Below are positions 14,225 through 26,102 of a DNA stretch of 64,000 nucleotides, piece by piece. The translations under genes were made by a program, and so were the position numbers. Every line of letters starts with the position of its first letter. The stretch's first letter is position 1. The stretch spans positions 136,471,036 through 136,535,035 of the forward strand of contig NC_134458.1 of NCBI RefSeq assembly GCF_047948215.1, read 5' to 3'. This stretch comes from Lycorma delicatula. Lineage: Eukaryota > Arthropoda > Insecta > Hemiptera > Fulgoridae. A model generated the notes under the pieces. That model searched no databases. It worked only from the letters and a program-made list of their open reading frames with translations, and was not told the DNA's origin.

Positions 14225-16033
14225 AAATAAAAATTAAATATGGTATTAGTATTACATTAAATTTACTTAGTTTTATATAAAAAAGTAGAAAATTTTTATG
14301 TAAATTTTATTTGACAGACCGGTAAATTATTTATGATCGAACTTAAATAATTCCTTGTATTTTAAAGAAAAACCTAGAACCAGTTATTATTTAAAATTAG
14401 AAAACTTCCAGCGACTTGGATATTACTACTGCTACTATTATTAATGGAAAATTATAGTATATCATTTGCTTTTACAAACATAAAGTTTCAAATTTTAATG
14501 TTTTACCATTCAGAAATGGTTACCCCGATTTTGAGCCTAGTGGTTTTAGAGATAAGATTACAGTAAAAAGTTATCTCATGAACGATTCACTATGGATATT
14601 TTATTTCATAGCTTGAAAACATTAAAAAATGTTAAAACAGAATTTTTATGTTAAAATACCAAATGCTTGGTTGTCGTTTACAGTCAACCAACATGTCTGT
14701 AAACAGATCTCTTATTCAAATAAAAATACTTTGAAAAGTTCATTGCAAAGTAAGAAAAATCTATCAAAATCATCTGGAAGAAAAATATTAATTAAATGAT
14801 TATTAATTTATTATAAGAGTTCTTCAAATAATTTATGAAATTCAGAAAAGAAAATTTAGTTTAATTTTTTATTTTACTAAATAAGACTGAATTTTATTAT
14901 CAAAGATTTATTTAAATCATTCAACGTAAGATTTATGACATGTAAGAAATACAAATACGTTTAAAAAAATGATCTGAATTCATTTTTTTAAAAAATGGCA
15001 ACAAAAATTAAATTCTAAAAATTTATATCATAAATAATATATCTCTACATACCTTAGCCAAATTTCATATAGATTATAACAGATTAGTTTGTAGAAAGTA
15101 TATTTCAATAAAAACATCTTAGTTATGTTTTTTTTGGGCTGGAGGTGGAAAGAATCACGTATATAATGTAAATGTGTTGAAGCATGGTCAATGTAATCAA
15201 TCACATGCTCATATTACTTCAATTTATTGCGCATATTTTACTAGTTTAAAATAAATGTACTTTGAAGATAGTTTTTTCTGAACTACAAAAAATATATTTT
15301 TATATATTATTATAAATATTACCCGAAAAAACTGAAATAAATAAATGTAATCAAGTAGTGATTACTACTTGATTGATGATTTACTTTATATTGATGATTT
15401 CAATATTCACAATTAGGAATTTAATTCACTGAAGTGCACGCTGAAATGTTAAACGTTTGATAAAACAATAATTAATTTAACAAAATCAGAAAGATGCCTA
15501 TTCATTTATTACTATAAACTATTTATCACATCCTTTTTATTATTGTTGCGATTAAATCTTGGAAATACTTCCTGCTAATCGATCCTACATTAAAGAGATT
15601 ACGATTGGTTTTCTAAATATTGGCCATTACTTTTGGATACCTTTAGCCAAGACTCCCTGAATGTATTTTAATCCCATATTTCTTGAGCTTTTAAGAAATA
15701 CTGTCTACACCTACAACTCTTCTAAATGCTAAATTTTCTTTTTATTTAAAACAACAACTGAAATATAAGAGGCACTAAGTTGTTTTCTGTGAAATGTTAA
15801 ACTATACAACAACAACCATACAAGAAATATTTCTAATTTTGTGAAGAAAGCAATGGGAAAACACTTTAATTAATAAACCTGGCATTCGTCATTCTTAAGA
15901 ATAAATACAATGGTTTCGGAAACTACTTTTATGTCATATCAGCCCGTAAACAAAGAATATGATTTTTAGGATAAAAAATTAAATTAAAAAACTTACTATA
16001 CAAGTAAAGAAATCAGGTGTCTACATACGTGTA
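14225..16033. other. AT-rich intergenic DNA, no gene seen
   Basis: AT-rich, with one small perfect hairpin at 15,349-15,374. The segment around 15,540-15,900 is slightly richer in complexity but shows no open frame, RNA or transposon motif that I recognise. Confidence 0.5.
15349..15374. repeat. Perfect 11-bp hairpin with 4-nt loop
   Basis: AATCAAGTAGT (15,349-15,359) pairs with ACTACTTGATT (15,364-15,374); the loop is GATT. Confidence 0.8.
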
Positions 16034-17270
16034 TGAAGGGTGTTTTTTTAGTGATAGAATTTTGAATTGAAATAAAACACATAAAAATGTAAGTTTGAAG
16101 CCAATTTTGTTTTTATCTGAAAGATTACTTTCTGTCATTTAATTTTTGAAAATAATTCCGGGTATATGTCCACCACGACTAACTTTGATGAACCAGATTC
16201 GATCAGTCCAGTTTTGAACCACTTTTTCAAGTAATTAGGGACGTATTTCGTTAATAATATGAGTTATGTTTGCTTCCACTGTGTCAATTATAGCTGGTTT
16301 AGACTTCACATGTCCCCAAAGAAAATAATCCGCTGGGATTAGGTCACATGATCTTGGAGGCCAATTCACTGGAACATTTTGTGGAATAACTTTGGCGCTA
16401 AATTGTTTCAATAAATCGTTTCGATAGCAGTATGAGGTGTGGCACCATCCTGTTGAAACCAAAACTGTTGCAGGTCGATGTCATGCAAATTTGGAAACAA
16501 ATAATCACTGATCATTGATCTGTAACGTTCACAATTGATAGTAACATGCGCTCCGGCCTCATTTTTAAAGAAATAAGGACCGACGATGTCTCCATCATAT
16601 TACCCACACCATACAGTCCATTTTTTAGGATGCAATAGAGACTCGTAAATTTCCTGAGGACTGATCTTACTCCATACACGGTAATTGTTCTTGTTGGCAT
16701 AACCATTAAACCAGGAATGAGCTTCGTCACTAAACAATTTTTTTTATATAAAAGTGGACCAGTTTTCAATTGATTTAGGCACCATTCACCAAGCAAACGA
16801 CGCTTGTTATGATCTTGTAGCTTCAGTTTTTGCACAAATAGCATCTTGTATGGGTGTGAACCGAGATCATTACGTAAAACTTTCTACGTAGTGGACGGAC
16901 AAAGTCCAAGTTGTTGAGAACGGCGACGAATAAACACATTCGGATCCTCTTCTGACAGTATCGATATTTTCATCTGTACGTACAGATTTCTGTCTTGATG
17001 GTTTTTCAATGAGTACAGTAAATGTTTTTTTTTTAAATTTATCATAGTTAAACGAATATGTGTACCATAAAAATTACGAAGTGCTCTAACAGAACATTAA
17101 TTTTGGAAATATATTTCCACAATTTGTAAACGTTGTTGCGGCATCGGTTTTTCCACGATCATTTGCCAATGGTCACTCTTCTAAAATGATAAAACCAAAT
17201 ATCATCAAAATAAAACAAATAACAGCTATCTCTATCAAAAGTTCTATCACTTAAAAAAAAACGCCCGTTA
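16034..17270 (-). mobile_element. Mariner-superfamily DNA transposon, inactive
   Basis: Terminal inverted repeats of about 28 bp are visible: GGGTGTTTTTTTAGTGATAG at the left end and, on the other strand, GGGCGTTTTTTTTTAAGTGA at the right end, both continuing into ATAGAAnTTT. TA dinucleotides flank the ends, as expected for Tc1/mariner target sites. The whole element is about 1.24 kb, a normal length for the superfamily, and its broken transposase fills it on the minus strand. Confidence 0.85.
16139..17162 (-). pseudogene. Mariner-type (DDD) transposase pseudogene
   Basis: In an intact element this enzyme would cut and paste the element by binding its terminal repeats and using three acidic residues. 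Read from the ATG at 17,162 (or the in-frame ATG at 17,144), the N-terminus MPQQRLQIVEIYF and the later RRRSQQLGLCPST look like the paired helix-turn-helix DNA-binding region. The catalytic blocks are visible: FSDEAHSWFNGYANKN at about 16,735-16,690 (first D), FWFQQDGATPHTA at about 16,460 (second D), and NWPPRSCDLIPADYFLWG near 16,360 (third D). The C-terminus ends in SRGGHIPGIIFKN with a stop at 16,139. The frame changes several times and internal stops occur, so no functional protein is made. Mobilisation would require a related active copy elsewhere. Confidence 0.85.
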
Positions 17271-17964
17271 TATGGGTGTAATTAGTAGTTTAGTAGTTTG
17301 AAATTAAGATCATATCACAAACAGTTCGTTAATATTTTATATAAAATAAACTTAAAGACAACAATAAAACCTCTTGAAAAGTCACTAAAATAACAGTTTT
17401 TCAATTCTTGACTTAAATTTTACTATTTAAGATTTATTTTAAATTTAAAAAAAAAATTCTTGAGCAGTTCTGCGCAAGAAGACCGACTTATCGTTTCCAA
17501 CGGCCTAAATACTTCTCAGTCAGAAACGCACTGATTTTCAGATTACAGCGCATTACGTACCTTTGATTAACGAGTGAACTCTATATCAAGCAACAAGTAA
17601 TTCACTCACCACTGTGACTCGCAGCATAGCGCTTATGAAAAATACACTACTAAACAGTCAACATAACCTAAAATTGAAGTTATGTCGTTTATTGTCGACC
17701 TTAATTTGAGTGTAACTCAAGAACGACTCAACCAATCTTCATCAAATTTTCACAACTTTAGATGCACTACTACAGCATATATAAATTTCAATGAAATTGG
17801 TCTAGGAGTTTTGTAGATTTTCGAGCACAAATTTTATACTTAACCCAGTATATGTATATATCCATATATATTTTGGAAATTACATTTTAAGTGAATGTTA
17901 GGTACTCTTTCGGAATTTCCCCATTTTATTCTATTTTTTTTTTTAACGTATATCAATATTTTTT
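17271..17964. repeat. AT-rich DNA passing into a probable retroelement 3'-end remnant
   Basis: 17,271-17,460 is plain AT-rich. From about 17,460 the sequence is more complex, and 17,705-17,850 holds phrases typical of insect repeat ends: CATCAAATTTTCACAAC and CAATGAAATTGGTCTAGG. A string at about 17,911-17,926 (CGGAATTTCCCCATTT) recurs inverted at about 18,570-18,585. No protein motif is seen. Confidence 0.35.
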
Positions 17965-18119
17965 TCCTTCGGGACAACCGTTAGATAACTTCAGAGGGTG
18001 AAATGAATGACATATAGCGTGTGAAAATAACATGCCTGACCGGGATACGAACACGGGACCTCCGGATAGGTTATCCGTCTCAGCCGAATGATAGGCTACC
18101 ACTCACGCCACGGAGGCCA
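17965..18119 (-). mobile_element. tRNA-derived SINE, family A, minus strand
   Basis: Read on the minus strand from 18,119, it starts GGCCTCCGTGGCGTGAGTGG (A-box region). The B box follows at about 18,055-18,040 (GTTCGTATCCCGGTCAGG), then the family A body with TTTTCACACGCTA and TCATTTCAC, ending GGTTGTCCCGAAGG. This is the most complete family A copy here and defines its right end. Confidence 0.8.
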
Positions 18120-20203
18120 GCATATCAACATAACCTAACCAAACATAACCTACGCTCGCTTCGCTTGCTAACTTCGTCTACTTAACGTTAAATATACAAA
18201 TAATATACAACAGAGAAGCAATCTTTAATAATAGCTAACAGAGTTTGGTGGAATCTTATTTATGTGAATTTCTATGGCGTCATAGAATTAAGGATGAGGA
18301 ATATTTGTTAAATTTGTTACTTCAACATATTAGCGAGTTTTATCCTGTAGTATAATGATATTTTAGTGAAATAGTCAATCGTACTGTGTTTATAATACTT
18401 GTAATTATGATTTAAATGCTATATTTAAAAATATATTCTATGAATTTTTAATTACACTCTCGTTTCTCCAAAATAATTTTGTCTTATCATAAAGTATATA
18501 CATTTTTAATGAATTATGATATTAAAAATTTTTCATTTATATAAGGTTAAAAAAAATAGAAAAAATTTAGGGGGAAATTCCGAAAAAGTGCCGAATGTTA
18601 TTTTCATACTCCTAATATATCAACGTAAAGAAAACTCATTTTCACTTCTCCATTCCTACCGAGCGACCAAAAGTAATACCATACTTTTCTTCGAAAAATT
18701 GGAAAATATTTACAGGTTAAATTAAAAACCACCTCCTTTAATTAAAGTTAATTAAAAATTATTTCAGATTTAATATTTCTTTTAAATTTGACGCTTTATA
18801 TGTTATTGCTATAATTCCGCCTTTTTTTTTTTTTTTAATTAAAGATGTACTTTAACTAATTTCTACAAAATCAGAGTAAAGATTTTCATTAAAATAAATA
18901 ACATGACATTTTATCCAAAGAAAGATCTAAAAATCCTATCTAAGTTTTTAGGAAATTACCTTAAAAAATTGTTTTCAATGACAATAATTATCTTGGATTA
19001 AAATCAAGAAAATAAAGACGACAAAAGTAATTTTATGATAATAGTAAATAATAATAATAACAATATACTGTACAGACTTCGTCAGATATAAATAAGTATG
19101 TCTACTGCCAAACTAAATTTTTCATTTGCAGTAAACAACTAGTCTACTTTACATATATAATTACATATATATTAATGAAAAGATTCGTTAAAAACATACT
19201 AGTTTATTCGATTATAGATATTTTATCTCTCAAATAAAATATAGTACAAGATATCAGGTCAGGTTTAATAAGGGAATTACATAAAAATCAATTTTACAAA
19301 TTCTTTTATTAATGAAGGTAGTAGAAACATGGTTACATTATACGGTTGATAAAAAATAAAATTAATAAACAATTATAAAATTAAGGAAACGTCAAAACAT
19401 TTAATAAAACAGGATGATAAAAACGGTGAAAGGAAAAATGATGACAGTTAAAAAAAAAACAGTGGGTGGATATCCTTAGTTACAAGAGGATTTACATGTC
19501 TGGACTTTTAAAGGACAAGTTGTAAACTCTTGTCACTGCTAGGTGGATGAGTAAACTGTAGTAGGTTAGTTCATACTCCCAGGAAAGAAGGAAAATCTTA
19601 TCGTGTGTGTACATCACAAAAACATCACCTGACAACTTTTAGTGGGAAGTAAAATAGACAACTACAGCAATATTGTAGCACATAATTTTATAATAAACAA
19701 ACACAAGGTGTGCATAATAGCACATAAATATATCATATAAATATGGTAGAATTTACAACCATACTTTATCTGATGGAAGGCTAATTTAACTTGTTCAAAT
19801 GTCATACTAGTTAACTTTCACGTAAGCTAATAAATAAAATTTCTTATGTATAAAAAACATATCAAAGATATCATAACTATTAACTATTTTTTTTATTCAA
19901 TATTAAAAAAATATATGTTTAATTAAATCAATTCATTCAAATTAGTGGCGTTATAGAGCCAATATAAGAAGATATTTTTTAGATAGCTTCAGTGGGATTT
20001 TGTAGCCCAAACGTTTGCCTTAGACTGTTTTAAAAAGAACACCTCATACTTCATGATAAAGAGACTTCTTTAAAATACCGTGTAATAGAGTGTAAACTCT
20101 ATACTATGTATTTCATCGTTTGTAAAATCATTATTTTTATTACATTGCATAGTAGCAGTAAAATTTAATTATTTTTAAAATTTAATACGAGAAGGTATTA
20201 AAA
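18120..20203. other. AT-rich intergenic DNA, no gene seen
   Basis: AT-rich. The strings CATAACCTAACCAAACATAACC and CTCGCTTCGCTTGCTAAC at 18,127-18,173 resemble the inner arms of the inverted repeat at 39,034-39,512 and may be a fragment of the same repeat. The segment 19,440-19,720 is of mixed complexity, without recognisable genes. Confidence 0.5.
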
Positions 20204-20490
20204 CCAGCCCACCGGGCTGGTCAAGTGGTTAACTCGTCATCGCAAATCAGTTGTGCTAATTTTCGAAGTCGAAGGTACCGAGGTTCAAATCCAAGTAAAA
20301 ATTAGTTGATTTGAATACTAGACGTTGGATACCGATGTAATTTGGGTTCAATTAACCAAATGTCTTGGGAATGGTCGGACTGAGGTTCTACAAGACTTAC
20401 ATGTCGTATCATCCTCATCTCATTGGTCCGTGGGGCGAGGGGCTTATTATTCTATTCGCTAGTTGAACTGATGCAATTAGGAAAGAAGAG
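20204..20490 (+). mobile_element. tRNA-derived SINE, family B
   Basis: The tRNA-like head GGGCTGGTCAAGTGGTTAAC (20,213-20,232) is an A box; the B box GAGGTTCAAATCCAAG lies at 20,280-20,295. The body, with TACTAGACGTTGGATACCG, GGTTCAATTAACCA and TGGTCGGACTGAGG, is shared with the minus-strand copy at 53,832-54,012. Family B is distinct from family A in both head and body. It probably continues to the GATGCAATTAGGAAAGAAGA tail near 20,490. Confidence 0.75.
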
Positions 20491-20744
20491 ATAACTACAA
20501 GGCATTTAATATTACTACTCAAGAGTACGTAACACTTTAGGTAAGATCAACGACAAAGATCCTCAAATAAGCATGAGATTTTTCAACGGGTTACCGCGCT
20601 GACTTTAAACAATCTTTACTATAGAGATTTGCAACGGAGATAAAATACTTTTTGTTGCAATTATCTTTTTACTTATTATTACTTTCTCGGAGAATATATC
20701 TCGAATAACAATATTACAGGGAATAGTACGGTGATTATGTAAAA

Positions 20745-22185
20745 ATATGCTTGCTCAGCACCCTGGGCAAGCTGTTGGAGAGACTTATCGCTGATAGGCT
20801 CTGGTGCAAGGTGGAAGCAAAGGGTGGGCTTTCCCCTGATCAATATGGCTTTGTTAGGGGGAAGTCCACAATTGACGCGTTGAAACGTGTAACTGAATGG
20901 GCTAGAGATCGAAGTAGTGGCACTGGGCGTCGACGGAGGATCCCGTTAGTGGTCGTCCTAGACGTCAAGAACGCCTTTGGTAGTCTCCAGTGGCCGACGA
21001 TTATGCAGTTACCTACATTGCAGAAGGCTTAAAACCCCCACAGAAGATGGTGAGTTGGTTGTTGACGTGTTTGGTGGGGTTCCGCAGGGGTCGGTTCTCG
21101 GCCCACTTCTGTGGGACCTCGCTTTTGAGAATTGAGTTTGATGGGGACGTTGAACTTGTTGCATATGCAGATGATTTGGCCCTCCTCGTGGCCGGACACA
21201 CTGAAGCAGAAGTGGCGGAGGTAGCCAATAATGCGGTCCGGCGAATAAGTTGTTGGCTTGAGGTGAGAGGACTACAGTTAGCACCTTATAAAACCTCCGT
21301 AGTAGTGTTGGTCGAGAGAAGAAGATTGCGAGAAATGCAAATTAATATTTCTGGGACCAGTATTCCCACGTCGGGGTGCGTTAAATACCTTGGCGTGTGG
21401 TTGGAGAGTAGCCGAAGCTACAACGTCCCCTTTCAGCAGACCTTGGCACGTACTGAGACAGTTGTTGATAATCTCGGTAAGCTTATGCGTAACCACAAAG
21501 GTCTTCGTGCTTCTAGACGATGTATAATACTGAAGGTGGCTTCTTCTATCATATTTTATGCCGTCCCTGTGTGAGTAGAGGCCCTTGAAAAGAAAAAGAA
21601 TGTAGATAAAATATCGTCGCTTCAAAGACGTGCTGCGTTGAAAATTGCGGCCGCATACTGCTCGGTTTCGCGAAACGCTATTGAGGTCATCTCTGGGATT
21701 CCCCGGTGAGGCTGCGTGCATTGATGCACCGGCGGGTTTATCTTGGTATGACTAAGACCGAGGCTAAAGACTTGCTTCTGGCCGAATGGCAGGAGGCATG
21801 GAACACCTCACCTACTGGTGTATGGACGTCTAAATTAATTCCGAGAATAGATGTATGGGTGCAGAGAGGACTGGGTGAGGTAGGTTTCTATATAACGCAG
21901 CTCCTTTCTGGACATGGCGAATTTGAAGCCTACCTGCAATGATTTTGCAGGAGAGCGTCTCCTCTATGCAGGTACTGCGATCTTGAGGATACCGTTGAGC
22001 ACACCATCTACCAATGCCAGCGGTGGGATGTGGTCAGACAAGATGTTGGGTTAAGCTGGCTTTCTCCGGAAGAAACAGTTCCATACATGTTGACAGGAAG
22101 AACGGAATGGGACAAGGTAGTACACCTAGCAACTAGTATCCTGAAAATTATAGCGAGAGAAGCTAGAGAATGGGATAGAGCCTGA
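20745..22185 (+). pseudogene. R1-clade ORF2 reverse transcriptase and C-terminal zinc knuckle, broken
   Basis: In an active element this polyprotein copies the element RNA into DNA at the target site. The order of motifs seen is: ICLLSTLGKLLERLI and LSPDQYGFVRGKSTIDAL (RT blocks 1-2), VVVLDVKNAFGSL (first catalytic Asp), GVPQGSVLGPLLWDLAF in a shifted frame at about 21,076-21,125, VAYADDLALLV at about 21,160-21,190 (catalytic YADD), KYLGVWLE, then the thumb with LQRRAALKIAAAYCS at 21,622-21,665. A CCHC knuckle (CRYC, then H, then C) lies at about 21,977-22,018, and the stop is at 22,183-22,185. Frameshifts near 21,030-21,130, a stop near 21,573 and another shift near 21,700 kill it. The endonuclease domain and ORF1 are absent. 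The LDVKNAF and thumb wording fit the R1 clade; Jockey is the alternative. Confidence 0.85.
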
Positions 22186-22575
22186 TTCAGGACCCAGATT
22201 AGTAAGAGGACTCAAGATCAGCAAGGAATCAGAGTTCTATACAAAAGACCTGATACTCAGGCGAAGAAAGTGACTTGAAGGTGAAGGGGCGAAGGACAGC
22301 CCCCTGTGGAGCCGTCGTGCGTCTCTGCACCTGTGCGGATGGGCGATGGTGATGAAGCATGGGGACTCTGGACCCCTGGGCCCGCGCAATGCTTTACCTG
22401 CAGGACCGACCCCGGAGGAGGAGAAAAGGTGAGATATGAGTTTTAGTCGGTAGGGTGCGGGTACACATAGGCTCTTAATAATATCTAGCCGAACCCGTGC
22501 GAGTCCGACACTCCCCCATTTATGGGGAGTGCGTAAATGGCATTTCTCAGACTCATCTATAACAAAAACAAAAAA
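20745..22575 (+). mobile_element. R1-like non-LTR retrotransposon, 5'-truncated
   Basis: The element starts abruptly inside its reverse transcriptase. It carries the rest of ORF2, then a GC-richer 3' untranslated region (22,186-22,555) that includes a 'CCCCCATTTATGGGGAG' stem near 22,514-22,530, and ends in an A-rich tail (ACAAAAACAAAAAAAAGG). Abrupt 5' truncation with an A-rich 3' end is the usual product of incomplete target-primed reverse transcription. It is much more GC-rich than the flanks, consistent with a recent or foreign-composition insertion. Confidence 0.85.
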
Positions 22576-23752
22576 AAGGTTTTTTTGCGTATCTTTACGT
22601 TTCGATCTAGTTCAGCTAGACAAAAAAAAAAAAACATATATAAATACGTGTCGCATTGTTTTGGCATTATATCTCATGACTGATCGAACCAATTTTCTTC
22701 AAATTTGACACAAATATTTTTATATATGACGCATTTATCACTTATTAATTTTTTCAAAATTCTTTTAGGGAGTGGGAGATATCACGAAAAAAGAGATTTT
22801 AAATTTCTTCAGAGGCTATTCGATCATGGAGGCATGTTTGTTTCTTCTTATTTATCTGTTTGTTGGGTATTCTTTCTTATCAATTAGTTTAAATTTACGA
22901 ACATATTGCCTAGTCGGTTTCAAATCGTATTCCTTATGAACGTTCATCTTAAATTAATTCTGTAATGTATGTCTACAATAAATACTAAGACTAAACAATG
23001 ATCTAAACAATAAATAATCATTATTTAATATTATGGATTTTTTTCAATATTCCGGCACCTCTATGGTGCGATGAGTTAGCCTTTCATTAAGTCGAGAGGG
23101 AAGATTCGCATGGGAACAGAGGTTTTTTTTTTTAGGAGAAAAATGTATTATACAATGTTACCAATGTTAATAACAACAAATAATCCAAAAAAATAATATT
23201 TTGATAGTTTACACCTCATATATAGAGCTATCAAGAAATGTCTACAATTTCTTCTTTTTTTTATTAGAAAACCTGGACGTAAGATGCAAAAATGTTTTTT
23301 TTGAAAATTTTCTTGTATTTATTTCATCCTTTACTGATAGAAGTATTAGGTTTAAAGTAAACTTTACTTAAGCAAATTTGACTGACGTAGCAATCATGCA
23401 ATACTTTGCCGTTAAAATAACAAAAACGACAAGAAAAAATTATATTTTCTAACAAAAGAGGTTTTACAACATAGTAATCAATACTAAATTGCTCTGTACA
23501 ACGTATGAAGCAGAGGAATTTAATGCCCCTATCTTAACGGTCTAATTAACCCAACAGCAGTTAGAATGCCAGCTAATGAATATCAACTGCAAACTCAATG
23601 AGATTCAGGTGCACTTCATAAGTATCTTAGCTTAAATGTGTTGCAGTATTATTAAAGCAACAAACGTTTTTTAAATCTGTTGGGTGAAATTGCAGTTTTT
23701 TACGTCATTTGAAAGCGGGACTGGAGAATTTACCGTATTATATTAACATGTA
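22576..23752. other. Mixed DNA with possible repeat fragment, no gene seen
   Basis: 22,640-22,790 contains ATATCTCATGACTGATCGAACC followed by TTTTCTTCAAATTTGACAC, a phrasing common in insect repeat ends. The remainder is AT-rich. No coding or RNA gene seen. Confidence 0.4.
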
Positions 23753-23798
23753 TTAATAAAAATAACTGGATGTTCCGTTATTCACTCTTAATAATAAT

Positions 23799-23987
23799 AT
23801 GAATAATTTAGCTTTAAAACAAGCTTTACGATTAGACAAATTTGGTTTGAAATGGAGAGAAATTAATTTCTGGATGATTAATTTACAGGAAAATTTCGAA
23901 GCCTGCTCGTCGAGATTTGGTATAGAAACTAAACATTTAAAATATGACACATCTGATATTGGATTGATACACTGTATACCCAAATGA
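23799..23987 (+). pseudogene. Gag-like fragment, tentative
   Basis: A 62-residue open frame with WREINFWMINLQENFEACSS, then IETKHLKYD. The spacing of a Trp, the NLQENFE helix and the later K..KYD resembles the start of the gag capsid-like region of insect Gypsy-type retroelements (pattern W..QLE..F, then I....K...). The frame stops after IHCIPK, no zinc knuckle or protease follows, and the minus strand is also open by chance. It may be an isolated fragment of an LTR element or coincidence. Confidence 0.3.
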
Positions 23988-24429
23988 AAAGATAAGACTA
24001 ATTAATCTAAAAACACAGCGGATGGAAAATAAAATGAAGTAAAAATAATGAAGACTGCATCTGCTTAAATTGAAAATAATGTGATCTTAAAGATATAAAT
24101 TAGAGTTGTTAGTTTAAGAATTTATTTACCACAATTTTATTTCCTTTTTTGCGATGTTCATAAAAAATTGTAATACCAAAATCATTCTCCAAACAAAACA
24201 AAATCACAAAACAATATGTTATTCACCAATTTTAATGAAAAATAAAATAAATGAATGCACGTTATAGGAATTTCAACCATCCATCCCATAAGAAACCCGT
24301 TTCTATTAAAATTGATATATAATATAATTGTATACAACAATACAATTGTTATAATAATATAACAATTATATTATTATAGAATATAACCGTTATATTAATA
24401 TAATTGTAAAAAGTGTATATTTAAAAATA
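23988..24429. other. AT-rich DNA with palindromic AT tracts
   Basis: Low complexity. 24,318-24,410 is rich in self-complementary AT strings such as TAATATAACAATTATATTATTA, a cruciform-prone stretch beside the mariner insertion at 24,430. No gene. Confidence 0.5.
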
Positions 24430-24628
24430 CAGAGTGAGCAACATAAAACCGAACACGTAGAGAAACCGCTACCCAACACTATTTATGAAAGACTCTTACA
24501 CAACTCCCGCGACTAGTAGATGCATGTGTTACTACGATTGTTTGTACTGTTTACCAGGTAGTTACGTGCCAGTGCAGTACACGTTTTGTTGCAGTGCAGT
24601 ATTGTGAGTGCAGTTGTGTTTGTGTAAA

Positions 24629-25280
24629 ATGCCTTATTCAATCCAGGAAAGGATAGCTACGGTTGAGACCTATATCCGTTCTGGATCGTTTGAAGAATCA
24701 CGTCAAGTATTCGCAGAAACATTTCTGAATGCCTGTATCCCAGCGAAGAGTAGCATACACGATTTAGTTAAAAAATGGCGTACAACAGGTTCGGTTTCTA
24801 ATGCAAAACGAAATAGGCAACCTTCCGTTAGGATTCTATAGCCCATTGCCGATATTGAAAGGAGAGTTATTGCCAGTCAAAAAAAATTACTACGCATGTT
24901 ATCCAACAATCTGGTGTTAAATACACATCATGTCATATAATTCTACATGAATTAAAATTGAAACTATACCGCGTTACTACTCTGCAACAACTGAAGGAGA
25001 CAGACAACGACAGAGCTATCAGCAGAGGAAACGTGAAGAGCAGTCTTCACGTTTCCCAGCGTTGTCTACTTGCGATTTTTTTCCTTTAGGACTATTTAAA
25101 GGATCTAATTCATGCATCTAATTCTCACAATATTGATGAACTGAAAGTGAACATTCAACGAGAAATCAACCCAATTGGCCATAACGTTTTGCGTCAGACG
25201 ACTCTCAATTTGATTAGTCGAGCGCAAAAGTGCATCGATGACCAGGTTGGTCATTTTGAACATCTTTTGAAACAATAAGG
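24629..25280 (+). pseudogene. Transposase pseudogene of the 24,430 element, internally deleted
   Basis: The start is the ATG at 24,629, the first ATG of the frame (MPYSIQERIATVETYIRSGS). It runs about 71 codons through a helix-turn-helix region (EESRQVFAETFLNA, then SIHDLVKKWRTTGSVSNAKR) to a stop at 24,839-24,841. After a gap lacking the first two catalytic acidic blocks, the C-terminus reappears in another frame from about 25,060: CDFFPLG (third catalytic region), then NIDELKVNIQREINPI and LISRAQKCIDDQVGHFEHLL, with a stop near 25,278. Known mariner-family transposases need all three acidic residues, so this copy cannot act on its own, but its ends could still be mobilised in trans. Confidence 0.85.
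25025..25055. repeat. Perfect 13-bp hairpin with 4-nt loop
   Basis: GGAAACGTGAAGA pairs exactly with TCTTCACGTTTCC across the loop GCAG. It sits inside the deleted part of the transposase pseudogene, close to the deletion joint. Confidence 0.8.
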
Positions 25281-25422
25281 TAAATAAATACAACCATTAA
25301 ATTACGTTTTATGTTTTTCTTATTTAATTTATCCGTATAATTCGTAAAATTTCATTCCAACATAACTTACCGATTCTGCAGCGGTTATGTTAAGGGTTCG
25401 GTTTTATGTTGCTCACCCTGTA

Positions 25423-25834
25423 ATCTCCAATAACGATCATAATAACGAGAGTTGGTAAAATAAATAATACATCTATAACACTTTAACGAAACGCTCGACT
25501 ACTGAAATAGATATTTTTGTACAAGTATGTACCATATAATCGATAAAAAATTACAAATTTTCCATACTATTAGTAAAAAAATAACAGAAAACATCAGAAA
25601 CCGATCATCAGTTGTTTCTGATGGACGGACACACATACACAGACAACTTAAGTTAAAGTATTTATCATTTTATTTAAATGTAAAATATTTTTTTTTTTTT
25701 AATTTAATTCAATGATTCTAATTAAAGCGCGCGCGTATACCGTTTTAATTTGCGCGGGTTTGGCGGTACTAACGGCAACGGACGCACTAACTAAACTAAT
25801 GTAATTTTTCAAGTTATATAATACAAATTTCGCT
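25423..25834. other. AT-rich DNA and a short GC-rich string, no gene seen
   Basis: Mostly AT-rich; 25,726-25,800 has alternating GCGCGCGCG and a GC-rich phrase that may be the 5' part of the SINE-like element that follows. Confidence 0.4.
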
Positions 25835-25935
25835 TGTATGGTCGGCAGACTGTTGTAGCTGCAAGGCTTAACGCACCAAGTACCGAGTCAACCGGGCGAT
25901 CGAGTTCGAGACTCGGCCAGACTTATTACACTTTT
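25835..25935 (+). mobile_element. tRNA-like SINE head, family C, tentative
   Basis: A B-box-like string GAGTTCGAGACTCGG (25,903-25,917) lies downstream of an A-box-like GTTGTAGCTGCAAGG (25,854-25,868). The two are about 50 bp apart, longer than in most tRNAs, and no cloverleaf can be closed, so this is not a tRNA gene. No second copy occurs in the window, so the family body cannot be delimited. Confidence 0.4.
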
Positions 25936-26102
25936 ACATACTTTTTACATACGTTATATTATTCATTTATTTAATTCTACCGCTCACCTGTGACGTCACA
26001 ACATAGCACTCAACTACAACAAATTTTTTTGGGGTGGGTGTTCGATTTTGCAAAACCTTTTTTGTAAATATTGTTATTTTTTAATTGCTAACAAATGTGC
26101 TT
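25936..26102. other. Short spacer DNA, no gene seen
   Basis: Mixed sequence between the SINE-like head and the 3' end of the minus-strand non-LTR element; includes GGGGTGGGTG at about 26,031-26,040. Confidence 0.4.

Larger units (their letters stand above)
24430..25420 (+). mobile_element. Tc1/mariner-type element with intact terminal repeats and internal deletion
   Basis: The left end CAGAGTGAGCAACATAAAAC and the right end, read on the opposite strand as CAGGGTGAGCAACATAAAAC, continue into CGAAC and form inverted repeats of about 26 bp with one mismatch. A TA dinucleotide flanks each side (24,428-24,429 and 25,421-25,422), the standard target duplication. The 991-bp length is shorter than a full element because the centre of the transposase gene is missing. 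A second, more decayed member lies at 35,050-36,360. Confidence 0.9.

Noticed and set aside
16235..16844. Two separate host genes on the minus strand
   Set aside because: They are two frames of one frameshifted mariner transposase enclosed by inverted repeats.
21009..21721. Minus-strand frames of 71-147 codons opposite the R1-like RT
   Set aside because: They are antisense shadows of a clear reverse transcriptase.
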